The position numbers were made by a program, and so were the translations under genes. From Oscillospiraceae bacterium (GTDB lineage: Bacteria; Bacillota; Clostridia; Oscillospirales; WRJC01), in assembly GCA_009783265.1 (NCBI GenBank), contig WRHM01000013.1, positions 1 through 40,646 of the forward strand: a DNA stretch of 40,646 nucleotides, read 5' to 3'. The notes beneath the pieces were generated by a model that had not been told where the DNA came from, ran no database searches, and saw only the letters and a list, made by a program, of their open reading frames with translations. This document shows, piece by piece, positions 29,239 to 38,319 of the stretch; the stretch's first letter is position 1, and the number at the start of each line of letters is the position of its first letter.

Positions 29239-30756
29239 ATGAAATTATTTGATTTAATCAAAAATATCGAAGTCAAAGAGACAAATATAAATATAACGGA
29301 AGAAAAAAATAATTTTGAAATCTGCAATATTACGAGAAATTCTTTGGATGTAAAAGTAAACGCTGCGTTTATATGTTTGGCCGGAACTAAAACCGACGGG
29401 CATAAATATATTGGCGAAGCTGTGAAAAACGGGGCGGTTCTGGTGATTCTGGAATATAAGCCCGAAGATTTCGAAGAAGTTATAATAAAATCAAACACGC
29501 CTTATGTAATAGTTCAGAATACGAGAAAAACAGAAGCGGAACTTTGGATGACATGGTACGGCGACCCGATAAAATCTAAATCTAAATTTAAATCCGGGAA
29601 AATAAAAATAATCGGCATAACCGGGACAAACGGCAAAACTTCTGTTTCATATATGATAAAACAAATATTAGAAGACGCGGGTTATAAAACGGCTTTGTTC
29701 GGGACTATAAAATATATAATCGGCGATTTGGAGAAAGAATCAAAACTCACAACGTGTGACCCGGACGAGATTGCGAGATTATTTTCGGTTGCCGGAAACG
29801 CAGGAATAGATTATGTAGTCATGGAAATTTCTTCACATTCGCTTGAACTTGACAAAATAGCGGGATTAGGGATTATAGACATAGGGATTTTCACAAATCT
29901 TACTCAGGACCATTTGGATTTTCACGGCAGCATGGAAAATTACAAAAGAGCCAAAGCCAAATTATTCAGGATGTGTAAAACCGGGATATTAAACGCAGAC
30001 GACGAAGCAACCCGTGATATTATTGATTTATCGGCAAGCAAAAATTATTTATACGGGATAAAATCAAGAGCTGACTTTCAGGCTGATAATATAAAATATT
30101 TGGGAGTAAACGGAATAGAATATGATTTTGCCGCAATAAATACAGATAAAATATTCAAAATATCTTCGCCGATGGCGGGCGGATTTTATGTGTATAACAC
30201 GCTTGCCGCCGCTACGGCCGGATATATTCTGGGAATAGACGGAGAGATTATAAGCGGGGCGTTGAAAAAAGTAAAAATAAGAGGCAGAATGGAAAAGTTA
30301 GACACAAACACCCCGTATTCAATATTTATAGATTATGCCCATACTCCGGATGCTCTGGAAAATGTTTTGAAATCAATAAGAATTTTTACGGAAGGCAGGA
30401 TAATAGCATTATTCGGTTGCGGCGGCGACAGGGACAAAATCAAACGTCCGATTATGGGACGAATAGCTTCAAAAAATTCGGATTTTTGTATAATAACTTC
30501 AGACAATTCGAGAACGGAAGAACCGGTAAATATAATAGAAGATATAGTCAGGGGAATTTCAGGAGATAAATTTACGAAAATTATTGACAGGAGAGAGGCT
30601 ATAGAATACGCAATGGATATTGCGCAGCCCGGCGATGTTATTCTTCTTGCAGGAAAAGGGCACGAAGATTATATAAACGAAAAAGGGCAAATAAAACATT
30701 TCAGCGAGAGGGAAATAGTATATGAATTTGAGCATGAGCATCGCAGAAATAGCTAA
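29239..30756 (+). CDS. murE: UDP-MurNAc-tripeptide synthetase MurE
   Basis: 505 aa. The P-loop is IIGITGTNGKTSVSYMI; further Mur-ligase motifs are MEISSHSLELDKIAG, IFIDYAHTPDALENVLKSIR and LFGCGGDRDKIKRPIMGRIA. The amino-acid specificity loop reads SDNSRTEEP; the usual meso-diaminopimelate signature is DNPR, so the specificity-defining Arg is kept but Pro is Ser. Addition of meso-DAP is therefore likely but not certain. GGAAGGAG precedes the ATG. The gene overlaps murF by 35 bp. Confidence 0.95.
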   Translation: MKLFDLIKNIEVKETNINITEEKNNFEICNITRNSLDVKVNAAFICLAGTKTDGHKYIGEAVKNGAVLVILEYKPEDFEEVIIKSNTPYVIVQNTRKTEAELWMTWYGDPIKSKSKFKSGKIKIIGITGTNGKTSVSYMIKQILEDAGYKTALFGTIKYIIGDLEKESKLTTCDPDEIARLFSVAGNAGIDYVVMEISSHSLELDKIAGLGIIDIGIFTNLTQDHLDFHGSMENYKRAKAKLFRMCKTGILNADDEATRDIIDLSASKNYLYGIKSRADFQADNIKYLGVNGIEYDFAAINTDKIFKISSPMAGGFYVYNTLAAATAGYILGIDGEIISGALKKVKIRGRMEKLDTNTPYSIFIDYAHTPDALENVLKSIRIFTEGRIIALFGCGGDRDKIKRPIMGRIASKNSDFCIITSDNSRTEEPVNIIEDIVRGISGDKFTKIIDRREAIEYAMDIAQPGDVILLAGKGHEDYINEKGQIKHFSEREIVYEFEHEHRRNS

Positions 30757-32146
30757 AGCGATTAACGGCGAGATTATATATATAAATAAATCTGTAGGGG
30801 ACGGCATCCTTGATGTTCCGAAAATAAAAAACATATCGACGGATTCAAGAAAAATTTTACCCGAAAGTTTATTTTACGCAATTAAAGGCGAAAAGGCCGA
30901 CGGACATGATTTTATATCGCAAGCGATTGAAAACGGAGCGTTGGGAGTAGTAGCTGAATCAGAAAAAAATAATGTAAAGCGATTTGATTTACAACATGAA
31001 AACATAGCTATTATCGCAGTTAAAGACACAGTTCAGGCACTTTTAGATACTTCGAAATATTATAAAAGCAAATTTAAAAAACTTGAAAAGACAGTTGCGG
31101 TCACGGGGAGTGTAGGGAAGACCACAACAAAGGAATTTATATATTCGGTTCTCGTGGGAAAATTCACGACTAAGAAGAGCGAAGGGAATTTTAATACCGA
31201 GATAGGACTGCCGTTTACTTTGTTTTCGCTTGGCGAAGATACGGAAGCGCTTGTTCTCGAAATGGGAATGAGCGGGTTCGGTGAGATACAAAAGCTATCG
31301 GAAACCGCAAATCCGAACACGGCAGTCATCACGAATATAGGGACTTCGCATATAGAAATGCTCGGATCAAGAGAAGGCATAAAAAAAGCGAAATTCGAGA
31401 TTCTTGACGGCATGAGCTATGATGCAAATATTATTTTAAACGCGGACGAGCCGCTTTTATATTCTGAAAAAAACAAAACCGGTAAAAAAGAATACTTTTT
31501 TGGAATAAATAATAGAGAAGCGGATTTTACGGCTGAAAACATAAAGTTTGACTATGAAAAAAATATTTCTGAGTTTAGTGTGAAAAATTATAAATATAAA
31601 ATTCCGGCCGCGGGTATCCAAAATGTATATGACGCCCTTCCCGCAATAATCGTGGGGAAGATTTACGGACTTTCAAACGAAAAAATTCAAGCCGGATTTA
31701 ATAATTTTCAAAACGCAAAAATGCGACAAAATATCTATGACTTAAATGGTATAACAATAATTGACGACTGTTACAACGCGAGCCTTGAGTCTGTTTTGGC
31801 GGCCTTTGACGTTCTTTCGGGAATAGCGGATAAAACAAACGGACGTAAAATCGCCGTTTTGTCAGATATTCTCGAAGCCGGGGATTATTCCGAAGAAATA
31901 CATGCAAAAATAGGCAAAGCGGCAGCAGAAAAAAATATCAGCACATATTTATTCGGCGAGAAATCAAAAGCGACATTTGACGCTATGTTTCAGAGCGGCG
32001 GCGACTGTTTTTATACTCCGGATAAATCTGATATTGTGGATGTAATTTACGGCGACGTAAAAAAAGGCGATGTTATATTATTTAAAGCAAGCCGTGGAAT
32101 GGCGATGGAAACTGTTATCGAAGCCTTCAAAAATAAATTTATATAG
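30722..32146 (+). CDS. murF: UDP-MurNAc-tripeptide:D-Ala-D-Ala ligase MurF
   Basis: 474 aa. GAGAGGG lies 7 nt before ATG 30722, inside murE. Motifs: STDSRKILPESLFYAIKGEK, the ATP site VAVTGSVGKTTTKEFIYSVL, EMGMSGFGEIQKLSETANPN, NIGTSHIEMLGSREGIKKAK and IIDDCYNASLESVLAAFDVL. It adds D-Ala-D-Ala to complete the pentapeptide. Residues 25-33 (VGDGILDVP) look like an insert between the first strand and the conserved STDSR, and come from the same 28-bp DNA repeat found in trmD. Confidence 0.96.
   Translation: MNLSMSIAEIAKAINGEIIYINKSVGDGILDVPKIKNISTDSRKILPESLFYAIKGEKADGHDFISQAIENGALGVVAESEKNNVKRFDLQHENIAIIAVKDTVQALLDTSKYYKSKFKKLEKTVAVTGSVGKTTTKEFIYSVLVGKFTTKKSEGNFNTEIGLPFTLFSLGEDTEALVLEMGMSGFGEIQKLSETANPNTAVITNIGTSHIEMLGSREGIKKAKFEILDGMSYDANIILNADEPLLYSEKNKTGKKEYFFGINNREADFTAENIKFDYEKNISEFSVKNYKYKIPAAGIQNVYDALPAIIVGKIYGLSNEKIQAGFNNFQNAKMRQNIYDLNGITIIDDCYNASLESVLAAFDVLSGIADKTNGRKIAVLSDILEAGDYSEEIHAKIGKAAAEKNISTYLFGEKSKATFDAMFQSGGDCFYTPDKSDIVDVIYGDVKKGDVILFKASRGMAMETVIEAFKNKFI
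30793..30820 (+). repeat. 28-bp repeat inside murF
   Basis: Starts TGTAGGGGACGGC like the trmD copy. Five bases differ from that copy: four are third codon positions and one changes Val to Ile. It has the same reading frame as in trmD. Confidence 0.75.
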
Positions 32147-32156
32147 AGTTATGGGG

Positions 32157-32205
32157 TCGATATGTAACGGGACGGATTCTTAAAGAGCCGTCCCTGACAT
32201 ATCGA
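32157..32205. repeat. Two-part perfect hairpin between murF and mraY
   Basis: TCGATATGT (32157-32165) pairs with ACATATCGA (32197-32205), and inside it GGGACGG (32169-32175) pairs with CCGTCCC (32188-32194). No T run follows, so it is not an ordinary terminator. It is G+C-rich within an A+T-rich gap and looks like a palindromic repeat element or an mRNA processing/stability site within the cluster. Confidence 0.6.
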
Positions 32206-32235
32206 ATCAAAATCGAAAGGGAATTTTAACGCAGA

Positions 32236-33216
32236 ATGTATTATTATATAATGGCTCCGCTTATATTGTCGCTTGTTATTGCGCTTTTACTCGGCAAGAT
32301 ATTAATACCGTTTTTAAAATCAATAAAAATGGGACAAAAAATTCTTGATATAGGGCCGAGGTGGCATAAATCAAAAGAAGGAACGCCGTTTATGGGCGGG
32401 ATTTTATTTATTCTCGGCACGCTTGCGGCTGTTCTGGTTTTTGGATTTACTGTGGAGAGAAAAGAAAGCGGTTTTGCCGATATATATACTTATATAATGG
32501 CGTTTTGCTATGCGGCTATAGGTTTTATTGACGATTACACAAAACGTTTAAAAAAACAAAACGAGGGATTGACGCGCGTGCAAAAATTTGCTTTGGTGTT
32601 TCCCGTCGCGATTATCTATACTGTTTTAATGAAACTAAGCGGCGTTATTACAAGCGAATTATTTATCCCGTTTGCAAATATAAATATAGATATGGGGATT
32701 TTTTATTATATATGCGTAGTTCTGGGAATTGTTTTTATCGTAAACAGCGTAAATATTCATGACGGTATAGACGGGATGTGCGGGACTGTAACAGCGATAA
32801 TAATGGTCATGTATATAATAATATTTTATATAAACGGCAATAATCCGGGCGTAATACTGACAAGCGCGTGTCTTGGCGGATTAGTCGGATATTTGTATTA
32901 TAATTTTTATCCCGCTAAAATTTTTATGGGAGACACAGGTTCGCTGTTTTTGGGCGGATTGGTAGTGGGGATTGCGATATGGCTGAATATACCGATCCTG
33001 CTTGTATTATTCGGGATAGTTTATATTATAGATTCTCTATCGTCAATGATACAAATAGCATATTATAAGTTGACAAAAAGACGGTTTTTCAAAATAGCGC
33101 CCATACATCATTTATTAGAATTGTACGGTTGGAGCGAGTATAAGATTGTTTTTGTAGCGGCGGCGATAACGCTTGTTATGTCGGCCGTGTCTGTATTAGG
33201 CGTAGTATTGCGTTAA
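32236..33216 (+). CDS. mraY: Phospho-N-acetylmuramoyl-pentapeptide transferase MraY
   Basis: 326 aa with about ten membrane helices. Signature blocks: GPRWHKSKEGTPFMGGILFI, GFIDDYTKRLKKQNEGLT (DD motif), VNSVNIHDGIDGMCGTVTAI (the usual NAxNLTDGLDG reads NSVNIHDGIDG), YPAKIFMGDTGSLFLGGLVV and FFKIAPIHHLLELYGWSEYK. It makes lipid I from UDP-MurNAc-pentapeptide and undecaprenyl phosphate. The ribosome binding site GAAAGGGA is rather far from the ATG (~13 nt). murD, normally next, is not here. Confidence 0.96.
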   Translation: MYYYIMAPLILSLVIALLLGKILIPFLKSIKMGQKILDIGPRWHKSKEGTPFMGGILFILGTLAAVLVFGFTVERKESGFADIYTYIMAFCYAAIGFIDDYTKRLKKQNEGLTRVQKFALVFPVAIIYTVLMKLSGVITSELFIPFANINIDMGIFYYICVVLGIVFIVNSVNIHDGIDGMCGTVTAIIMVMYIIIFYINGNNPGVILTSACLGGLVGYLYYNFYPAKIFMGDTGSLFLGGLVVGIAIWLNIPILLVLFGIVYIIDSLSSMIQIAYYKLTKRRFFKIAPIHHLLELYGWSEYKIVFVAAAITLVMSAVSVLGVVLR

Positions 33217-33249
33217 TAAAAAAACGCAAAGGGGAGGAGAAAAGCAATA

Positions 33250-34602
33250 ATGGCTGAAAAATCCGGTGCGGGATTGAATAAAAATAACAGCAAGAATATT
33301 TATAATAATCAAATAAATTATAACACAAGGCAGACGAATAATACCCGGCTGTCCGCACAGCAGCGATCACAATCAGCTGCTCAAGGAATCCCTGAGCATA
33401 CGATAATAAATATGGCGCAGGTTAATTCCCTTAAAAGAAGAAAAAAGCCTGTTACAGAAGAAATCAGATACCGTGAGGGAGTTGACCGTTTATTTTTGAT
33501 TTTTGTTATTATACTGCTGTGTCTGGGTACGGTCATGATATTCAGCGCAAGTTACGCCAACGCTTTGCAGTATTACGGGGACAGTTATTTCTTCGCAAAA
33601 AAACAGCTTATGATGGCGGGGCTTGGAATTGCGGCGATGTTTATAATGTCAATTTTTGCTGATTACAGGTATCTGGAAAAACTGGCGGTCCCGATCTTTT
33701 TAGGGACGTTATTTTTAAATTATATCACGCCGTTTATTGGTAAAGTGACGCACGGGGCAACGCGCTGGATTATGATTTTCGGGTTTCAGCTCCAGCCGTC
33801 GGAATTTATGAAACTTGCGGTGGTTATTTTATTTGCGTTTTATATAACTAAATTAGGCGATAAAATGAAAAAAATCAAATGGGGGATAGTTGTGCCTATT
33901 TTGATTATCGCTTCTATTGCGGGAGCTTTATTTATGCAAAAGCATCTATCGGGGCTGATTATTATTGCGCTTCTCTGCGTGGCAATGATGCTGATAGGCG
34001 AAACGCCGGGCATATTTTTTGGAATAGGCGGAGCGGCAGCTACGCTTGGCGTGTTTTATGTAATTAATTATACGGATAAAATTATCGAAATTTTAAACAA
34101 AATCGGAATGGAACATGCAGGAAAAAGGCTCGCGGTCTGGCTTGATCCGTTTATAGACCCGCGCGACGCGGGACATCAGATAATACAGTCTTTATATGCG
34201 ATAGGCTCAGGCGGGCTTACAGGTCTTGGCTGGGGGCAGAGCAGACAGAAGTTTTTATATCTGCCAGAACCCCAGAATGATTATATTTTTGCTATATTAT
34301 GCGAGGAGCTGGGATTTATAGGAGCTATTTTAATTATTGCCCTGTTTGTTTTATTAATATGGCGCGGGTTTGTGATAGCGTATCATGCGCCGACTAAATT
34401 TTCTTCGGTTGTGGTTATGGGAATTACGGTAAAAGTCGCGCTGCAATTTATATTAAATATAGCGGTGGTTACGAATATTCTTCCCGCAACCGGGATACCC
34501 ATGCCGTTTTTCAGCTATGGAGGGACGGCGTTGATTGTCCTGATGGCAGAGATGGGAATAATATTGTCGATATCGAGATATTCTTATCAGGAGAAACCGT
34601 AG
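33250..34602 (+). CDS. ftsW: FtsW/SpoVE-type SEDS peptidoglycan polymerase
   Basis: 450 aa, GGGGAGGAG before ATG. An N-terminal cytoplasmic extension of ~75 residues, rich in Asn and Gln, precedes ten membrane segments. SEDS signatures: MIFSASYANALQYYGDSYFF, GATRWIMIFGFQLQPSEFMK, QSLYAIGSGGLTGLGWGQSR, LPEPQNDYIFAILCEELGFI and ATGIPMPFFSYGGTALIVLM. The family polymerises glycan strands from lipid II with a cognate class B PBP, here presumably the PASTA PBP upstream. Vegetative FtsW and sporulation SpoVE are not distinguishable from sequence alone. Confidence 0.94.
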   Translation: MAEKSGAGLNKNNSKNIYNNQINYNTRQTNNTRLSAQQRSQSAAQGIPEHTIINMAQVNSLKRRKKPVTEEIRYREGVDRLFLIFVIILLCLGTVMIFSASYANALQYYGDSYFFAKKQLMMAGLGIAAMFIMSIFADYRYLEKLAVPIFLGTLFLNYITPFIGKVTHGATRWIMIFGFQLQPSEFMKLAVVILFAFYITKLGDKMKKIKWGIVVPILIIASIAGALFMQKHLSGLIIIALLCVAMMLIGETPGIFFGIGGAAATLGVFYVINYTDKIIEILNKIGMEHAGKRLAVWLDPFIDPRDAGHQIIQSLYAIGSGGLTGLGWGQSRQKFLYLPEPQNDYIFAILCEELGFIGAILIIALFVLLIWRGFVIAYHAPTKFSSVVVMGITVKVALQFILNIAVVTNILPATGIPMPFFSYGGTALIVLMAEMGIILSISRYSYQEKP

Positions 34603-34658
34603 GGAATAGCATTGTGTTAGTTATAATATTTATATGAAAGAGTTGAGTGTTGAGTTAT

Positions 34659-35768
34659 ATGCGTGTTTTAATCAGCGGAGGCGGAACGGGAGGTCATGTA
34701 AATCCGGCGATTGCGATAGCGAATTATTTATGCGATAAAAACAAGAATATCCAAATAGCTTTTGCCGGAACCGAAAAAGGAATAGAAAATAAACTTGTCC
34801 CCAAAGCGGGATATAAAATATATTATTTAAAAGTACGGGGATTCAATCGTAAGAAAAAAATTTCGTTTGCTAATATAGACGCTGCTGTAAAGGCGTTTAC
34901 TTCACGGGTTGCCGCGAAAAAAATAATTAAAAATTATAATCCCGATGTTGTAGTGGGAACGGGAGGATATGTAAGCTGGCCTGTATTGTCTGTCGCGGCG
35001 AAACTTAAAATCCCGACTGTTATATTGGAAGAAAACGCTTTTCCGGGAGTAACGACCAAGGCTCTTGCAAAAACTGCCGACAAAGTTATGATAAGCTTTG
35101 AAGAAAGCAGAAAATATTTCAAAGACGGCATGAGCGATAAATACATATATACGGGAACTCCGGTAAAATCGGAATTTTTTAATGTAAATCATAAAGATGA
35201 AAAAAAAGAGTTAAGTCCCGGCAGGCCTATGATTATTTCAGTCGGCGGAAGCGGTGGGGCAGAAAAAATAAACGAAGTGCTGATAGATTTTATGGACAAA
35301 TATTCAAAAAATAAAAATATAACGCATTATCATGTGACAGGCCCAAGAGGATTTAAGGAATACGGCAATTTGTTTAGAAGTAAAGGCCTTGGAGTTTACA
35401 GTAATCTTTATCTGAACGAATATATATATGATATTCATAAATATTATGCGGCGGCTGATATAATTATATGCCGTTCGGGAGCGGCCACTTTAAACGAACT
35501 TGCCGTTGTAAAAAAAACGGCGATATTAATCCCGTCGCCGAATGTGGCTGAAAATCACCAGTATAAAAATGCTGAAGTTCTTGAGAAACATAATGCCGCC
35601 GTAATAATAGAAGAAAAAGATCTGACAGCTGAGTCGCTTATAAAAAAAGTCGAAGAACTTACGTCGGATCCGTTTAAATTGCCGAATATGGGGCGTAATA
35701 TCAGTAGATTTGCTTCTTATGATACGCTTGATAAAATATATGAAATAATTATGGGCTTGAAAAAATAA
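34659..35768 (+). CDS. murG: UDP-GlcNAc:lipid I transferase MurG
   Basis: 369 aa from ATG 34659 (MRVLISGGGTGGHVNPAIAI); an in-frame GTG at 34647 would add four residues. GTGGYVSWPVLSVAAKLKIP, ENAFPGVTTKALAKTADKVM, ISVGGSGGAEKINEVLIDFM, and CRSGAATLNELAVVKKTAIL with PSPNVAENHQYKNAEVL are the GT28 donor and acceptor motifs. It converts lipid I to lipid II on the inner face of the membrane. It is followed 22 bp later by ftsQ, with no murB or murA between. Confidence 0.96.
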   Translation: MRVLISGGGTGGHVNPAIAIANYLCDKNKNIQIAFAGTEKGIENKLVPKAGYKIYYLKVRGFNRKKKISFANIDAAVKAFTSRVAAKKIIKNYNPDVVVGTGGYVSWPVLSVAAKLKIPTVILEENAFPGVTTKALAKTADKVMISFEESRKYFKDGMSDKYIYTGTPVKSEFFNVNHKDEKKELSPGRPMIISVGGSGGAEKINEVLIDFMDKYSKNKNITHYHVTGPRGFKEYGNLFRSKGLGVYSNLYLNEYIYDIHKYYAAADIIICRSGAATLNELAVVKKTAILIPSPNVAENHQYKNAEVLEKHNAAVIIEEKDLTAESLIKKVEELTSDPFKLPNMGRNISRFASYDTLDKIYEIIMGLKK

Positions 35769-35790
35769 AAAACCGGAGGTGAAAAATATC

Positions 35791-36681
35791 ATGGCGGCAA
35801 CTGCGGTCAGAAAACCCGGAAGCGCGCAAAATCCCCAAAATTCTAAAAATAAATTAAAAATGAGAAAAGCCGGAGCGAAAATAAAAAATTTTTTGATTGC
35901 GGTTTTTGTGCTTGTTCTTGTGACAATAATATTTTTGTTTTTTACAAACCAATATTTTTTTAAAATAAAAAATATAAATATAAGCGAAAACGGTAAATAT
36001 TCTTATGAAGAAATTTTAAAGGCAAGCGGAATATCTATGGGGGAAGAACTGTATGGCATAGACGTGAAGAAAGCGAAAACAAATATAAAAGAAATGCTGA
36101 CTTATGCCGAGAGCGTGAATATAACGCGGCTTCCGCCGTCGACTGTTAATATAGAAATAAAAACCGAACAGGGATTTTACGGGATAATACTCGGGGGAGA
36201 TTATTATATTGTTTCTGAAAAATTCAGGGTTATAGATAAAATAAAAATCATAAGCAACGGCGTTGCAGAATCAGATTTTGAATCCCCGGAGGGAGTTATA
36301 ACGCTTGAAACAGACGCGATAAAAAAATGCTATCTCGGCGAAAAAATAGAATTCTCAGATGAAGATATATTTAATTTTTTAAAAGACATAATTGCTTTTT
36401 TTAAAAATAATAAAGATAACGCCGGTTCGATTTCAGAAATAAATAATATAGATATAATAAATAAATTTAACGTAGTCATGAATTACGGCGACAGGTTTTT
36501 AGTCAGGTTCGGGCTGTTTGAAAATATAGAGTCAAAAATTTTAAACACTTTTGAAATAATAAACGAACTGCCGGATTATGCCGAAGGGATAATTGATATG
36601 ACCGAAGAGAAAACAGCTTCGTTCAGATACGATGAAAACGTCGCAAAACTATATAAATCTAATAAAAACAGGCGCGGTTAA
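35791..36681 (+). CDS. ftsQ: FtsQ/DivIB cell division protein
   Basis: 296 aa from ATG 35791. The alternative GTG at 35779 lies inside the GGAGGTG ribosome binding site, so ATG is preferred. A basic cytoplasmic tail is followed by one membrane helix (~35-58, FLIAVFVLVLVTIIFLFFTN). The POTRA domain (FKIKNINISENGKYSYEEIL) and the beta domain with RLPPSTVNIEIKTEQGFYGI follow. It bridges FtsL/DivIC and the septal synthases. The C-terminal part is longer and more Ile/Asn-rich than usual. Confidence 0.88.
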   Translation: MAATAVRKPGSAQNPQNSKNKLKMRKAGAKIKNFLIAVFVLVLVTIIFLFFTNQYFFKIKNINISENGKYSYEEILKASGISMGEELYGIDVKKAKTNIKEMLTYAESVNITRLPPSTVNIEIKTEQGFYGIILGGDYYIVSEKFRVIDKIKIISNGVAESDFESPEGVITLETDAIKKCYLGEKIEFSDEDIFNFLKDIIAFFKNNKDNAGSISEINNIDIINKFNVVMNYGDRFLVRFGLFENIESKILNTFEIINELPDYAEGIIDMTEEKTASFRYDENVAKLYKSNKNRRG

Positions 36682-36731
36682 ATAAATTTATATAAAAAAT
36701 AAAAAAAATTATTAAAAATTTTATAAAAGTG

Positions 36732-36760
36732 TTGAAAAATTAACAAAAAGGTATTATTAT
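36732..36760 (+). promoter_or_regulatory. ftsZ: ftsZ promoter
   Basis: TTGAAA (36732-36737) and TATTAT (36755-36760) with 17-bp spacing, giving a start near 36767, six bases before the 21-bp palindrome. The 145-bp gap shows ftsZ has its own promoter in addition to any readthrough from the cluster. Confidence 0.6.
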
Positions 36761-36772
36761 ATATAGTAGTGA

Positions 36773-36793
36773 TGTAAAACTAACAGTATTACA
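36773..36793. promoter_or_regulatory. 21-bp palindrome in ftsZ leader
   Basis: TGTAAAAC (36773-36780), spacer TAACA, GTATTACA (36786-36793). It has the same span and ends as the sites before ylxM-ffh and mraZ, and the same position relative to the transcription start as at ylxM. Confidence 0.5.
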
Positions 36794-36826
36794 GTATTAA
36801 TTTACGAAATCAGGAGGAAAATATAT

Positions 36827-38071
36827 ATGTCGTTTGAGTTAGAGGATAATTACGAAAGCGGAGTGAACATAAAAGTCATTGGGGTCGGCGGAGGAGGCAA
36901 CAACGCAGTAAATCACATGATAAATTCAAATGTGCGCGGGGTTGACTTCATAGTTATAAATACTGACAAGCAAGTGCTTATACAGTCAAAAGCCGTTGAA
37001 AAAATCGCAATAGGCGAAAAAATAACTAAAGGCCACGGCGCGGGGGCAAATCCCGATATCGGGGTAAAAGCGGCTGAAGAGAGCGCGGAAGAAATATCGA
37101 CGGCTATCAGAGGCGCGGACATGGTGTTTATCACGGCGGGAATGGGAGGAGGAACCGGAACAGGGGCCGCTCCGGTTATCGCAAAGATAGCCAAGGCTCA
37201 GGATATATTGACTGTGGGGATAGTCACAAGGCCGTTTGCTTTCGAGGGCCAGAGAAGAATGCAGCAGGCTGAGAAAGGCATTGAAGAACTCAGGCAGTAT
37301 GTCGATTCGCTGATAGTTATACCCAATGAACGCCTGAAAATTACGTCGCAGGAAAAAATAAGCCTGCTAAACGGATTTAAAATAGCCGACGACGTTTTAA
37401 GGCAGGGGGTGCAGAGCATATCTGAATTGATTAATGTCCCGGGATATATAAATCTTGATTTTATGGATTTGGCGTCGGCGATGAAAAACGCCGGGTACGC
37501 CCACATGGGCGTAGGCAGGCACAAGGGCAAAGACAAAGCGGAAATCGCGGCAGGATTGGCCACTTCTTCGCCATTGCTTGAATCTTCGATAAAAGGCGCT
37601 AAAAATATAGTCGTAAATGTGACTACTTCACCTGATATAGGACTTGACGATATAGATCTGGCTTTATCAAAAGTACATACTGACGCTCACCCGGAAGCCG
37701 AAATAATATTCGGCGTCGCGTTTGACAACGAAATGGAAGACGAAATGAGCATTACTATAATAGCGACAGGTTTTGACGACGCTGATAATGATAATATGGG
37801 GACATCAGGTTTAAGCGGCTCATTTTCAAATCTGGACAGAACGAGAAGCTCTTATCAGCCAAACCAGACGACGGGCAGCAGCACTCCAAGAAGCGGAAAC
37901 TCTCAAAGTTCCACGAGTGCCGGGCAATCCAAAAGCAATTCTTATGACAGATATGACAAATTTAATACAAAAGACAACGACAGCTTTTCTGCTGACGACG
38001 ACGACATTGACGACTTTGACAGCGTCATGGATATTCTTAAATCAAATAAGAAAAATCTATATGACGAATAA
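36827..38071 (+). CDS. ftsZ: Cell division protein FtsZ
   Basis: 414 aa; AGGAGG 9 nt before ATG. The tubulin-like GTPase core contains [20 protein letters not shown], the tubulin signature [18 protein letters not shown], and the T7 loop with [15 protein letters not shown] (NxDxxD intact). A Ser/Asn/Gln-rich linker of ~80 residues follows from ~322. The C-terminus is [20 protein letters not shown] then NLYDE. The usual terminal peptide (D-x-P-x-F-L/I-R), which binds FtsA, SepF or ZapD-like partners, is not recognisable. FtsA is also absent from the locus. FtsZ forms the division ring. Confidence 0.97.
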   Translation: MSFELEDNYESGVNIKVIGVGGGGNNAVNHMINSNVRGVDFIVINTDKQVLIQSKAVEKIAIGEKITKGHGAGANPDIGVKAAEESAEEISTAIRGADMVFITAGMGGGTGTGAAPVIAKIAKAQDILTVGIVTRPFAFEGQRRMQQAEKGIEELRQYVDSLIVIPNERLKITSQEKISLLNGFKIADDVLRQGVQSISELINVPGYINLDFMDLASAMKNAGYAHMGVGRHKGKDKAEIAAGLATSSPLLESSIKGAKNIVVNVTTSPDIGLDDIDLALSKVHTDAHPEAEIIFGVAFDNEMEDEMSITIIATGFDDADNDNMGTSGLSGSFSNLDRTRSSYQPNQTTGSSTPRSGNSQSSTSAGQSKSNSYDRYDKFNTKDNDSFSADDDDIDDFDSVMDILKSNKKNLYDE

Positions 38072-38129
38072 AAATATTAAACATAAGCAATTAATAAATC
38101 TAAATTAAAAATAAAAGAGGATAAATTTT

Positions 38130-38267
38130 ATGAATATAGAATTTTTAATACAAAAAAATAAAGGCAATGATCCGCTCCATGCAAGGTTTATATTTAACAA
38201 AGCTGGCAATATTAGTTTTAACGGGATTGACATAACGGCGGCGCTTTGTATGGAGAATAAAAAGTGA
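38130..38267 (+). CDS. Small unidentified ORF downstream of ftsZ (45 aa)
   Basis: ATG 38130 is preceded by AGAGGA at a suitable distance. The peptide reads MNIEFLIQKNKGNDPLHARF, then IFNKAGNISFNGIDITAALC and MENKK. I recognise no family. Codon use matches the neighbours, so it may be a real small protein or the start of a decayed gene. Confidence 0.4.
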   Translation: MNIEFLIQKNKGNDPLHARFIFNKAGNISFNGIDITAALCMENKK

Positions 38268-38319
38268 GGCTGACTAAACAGCTTACGCCGTTTATTTGAT
38301 TTCGTTTTTGGTGCTTTTG

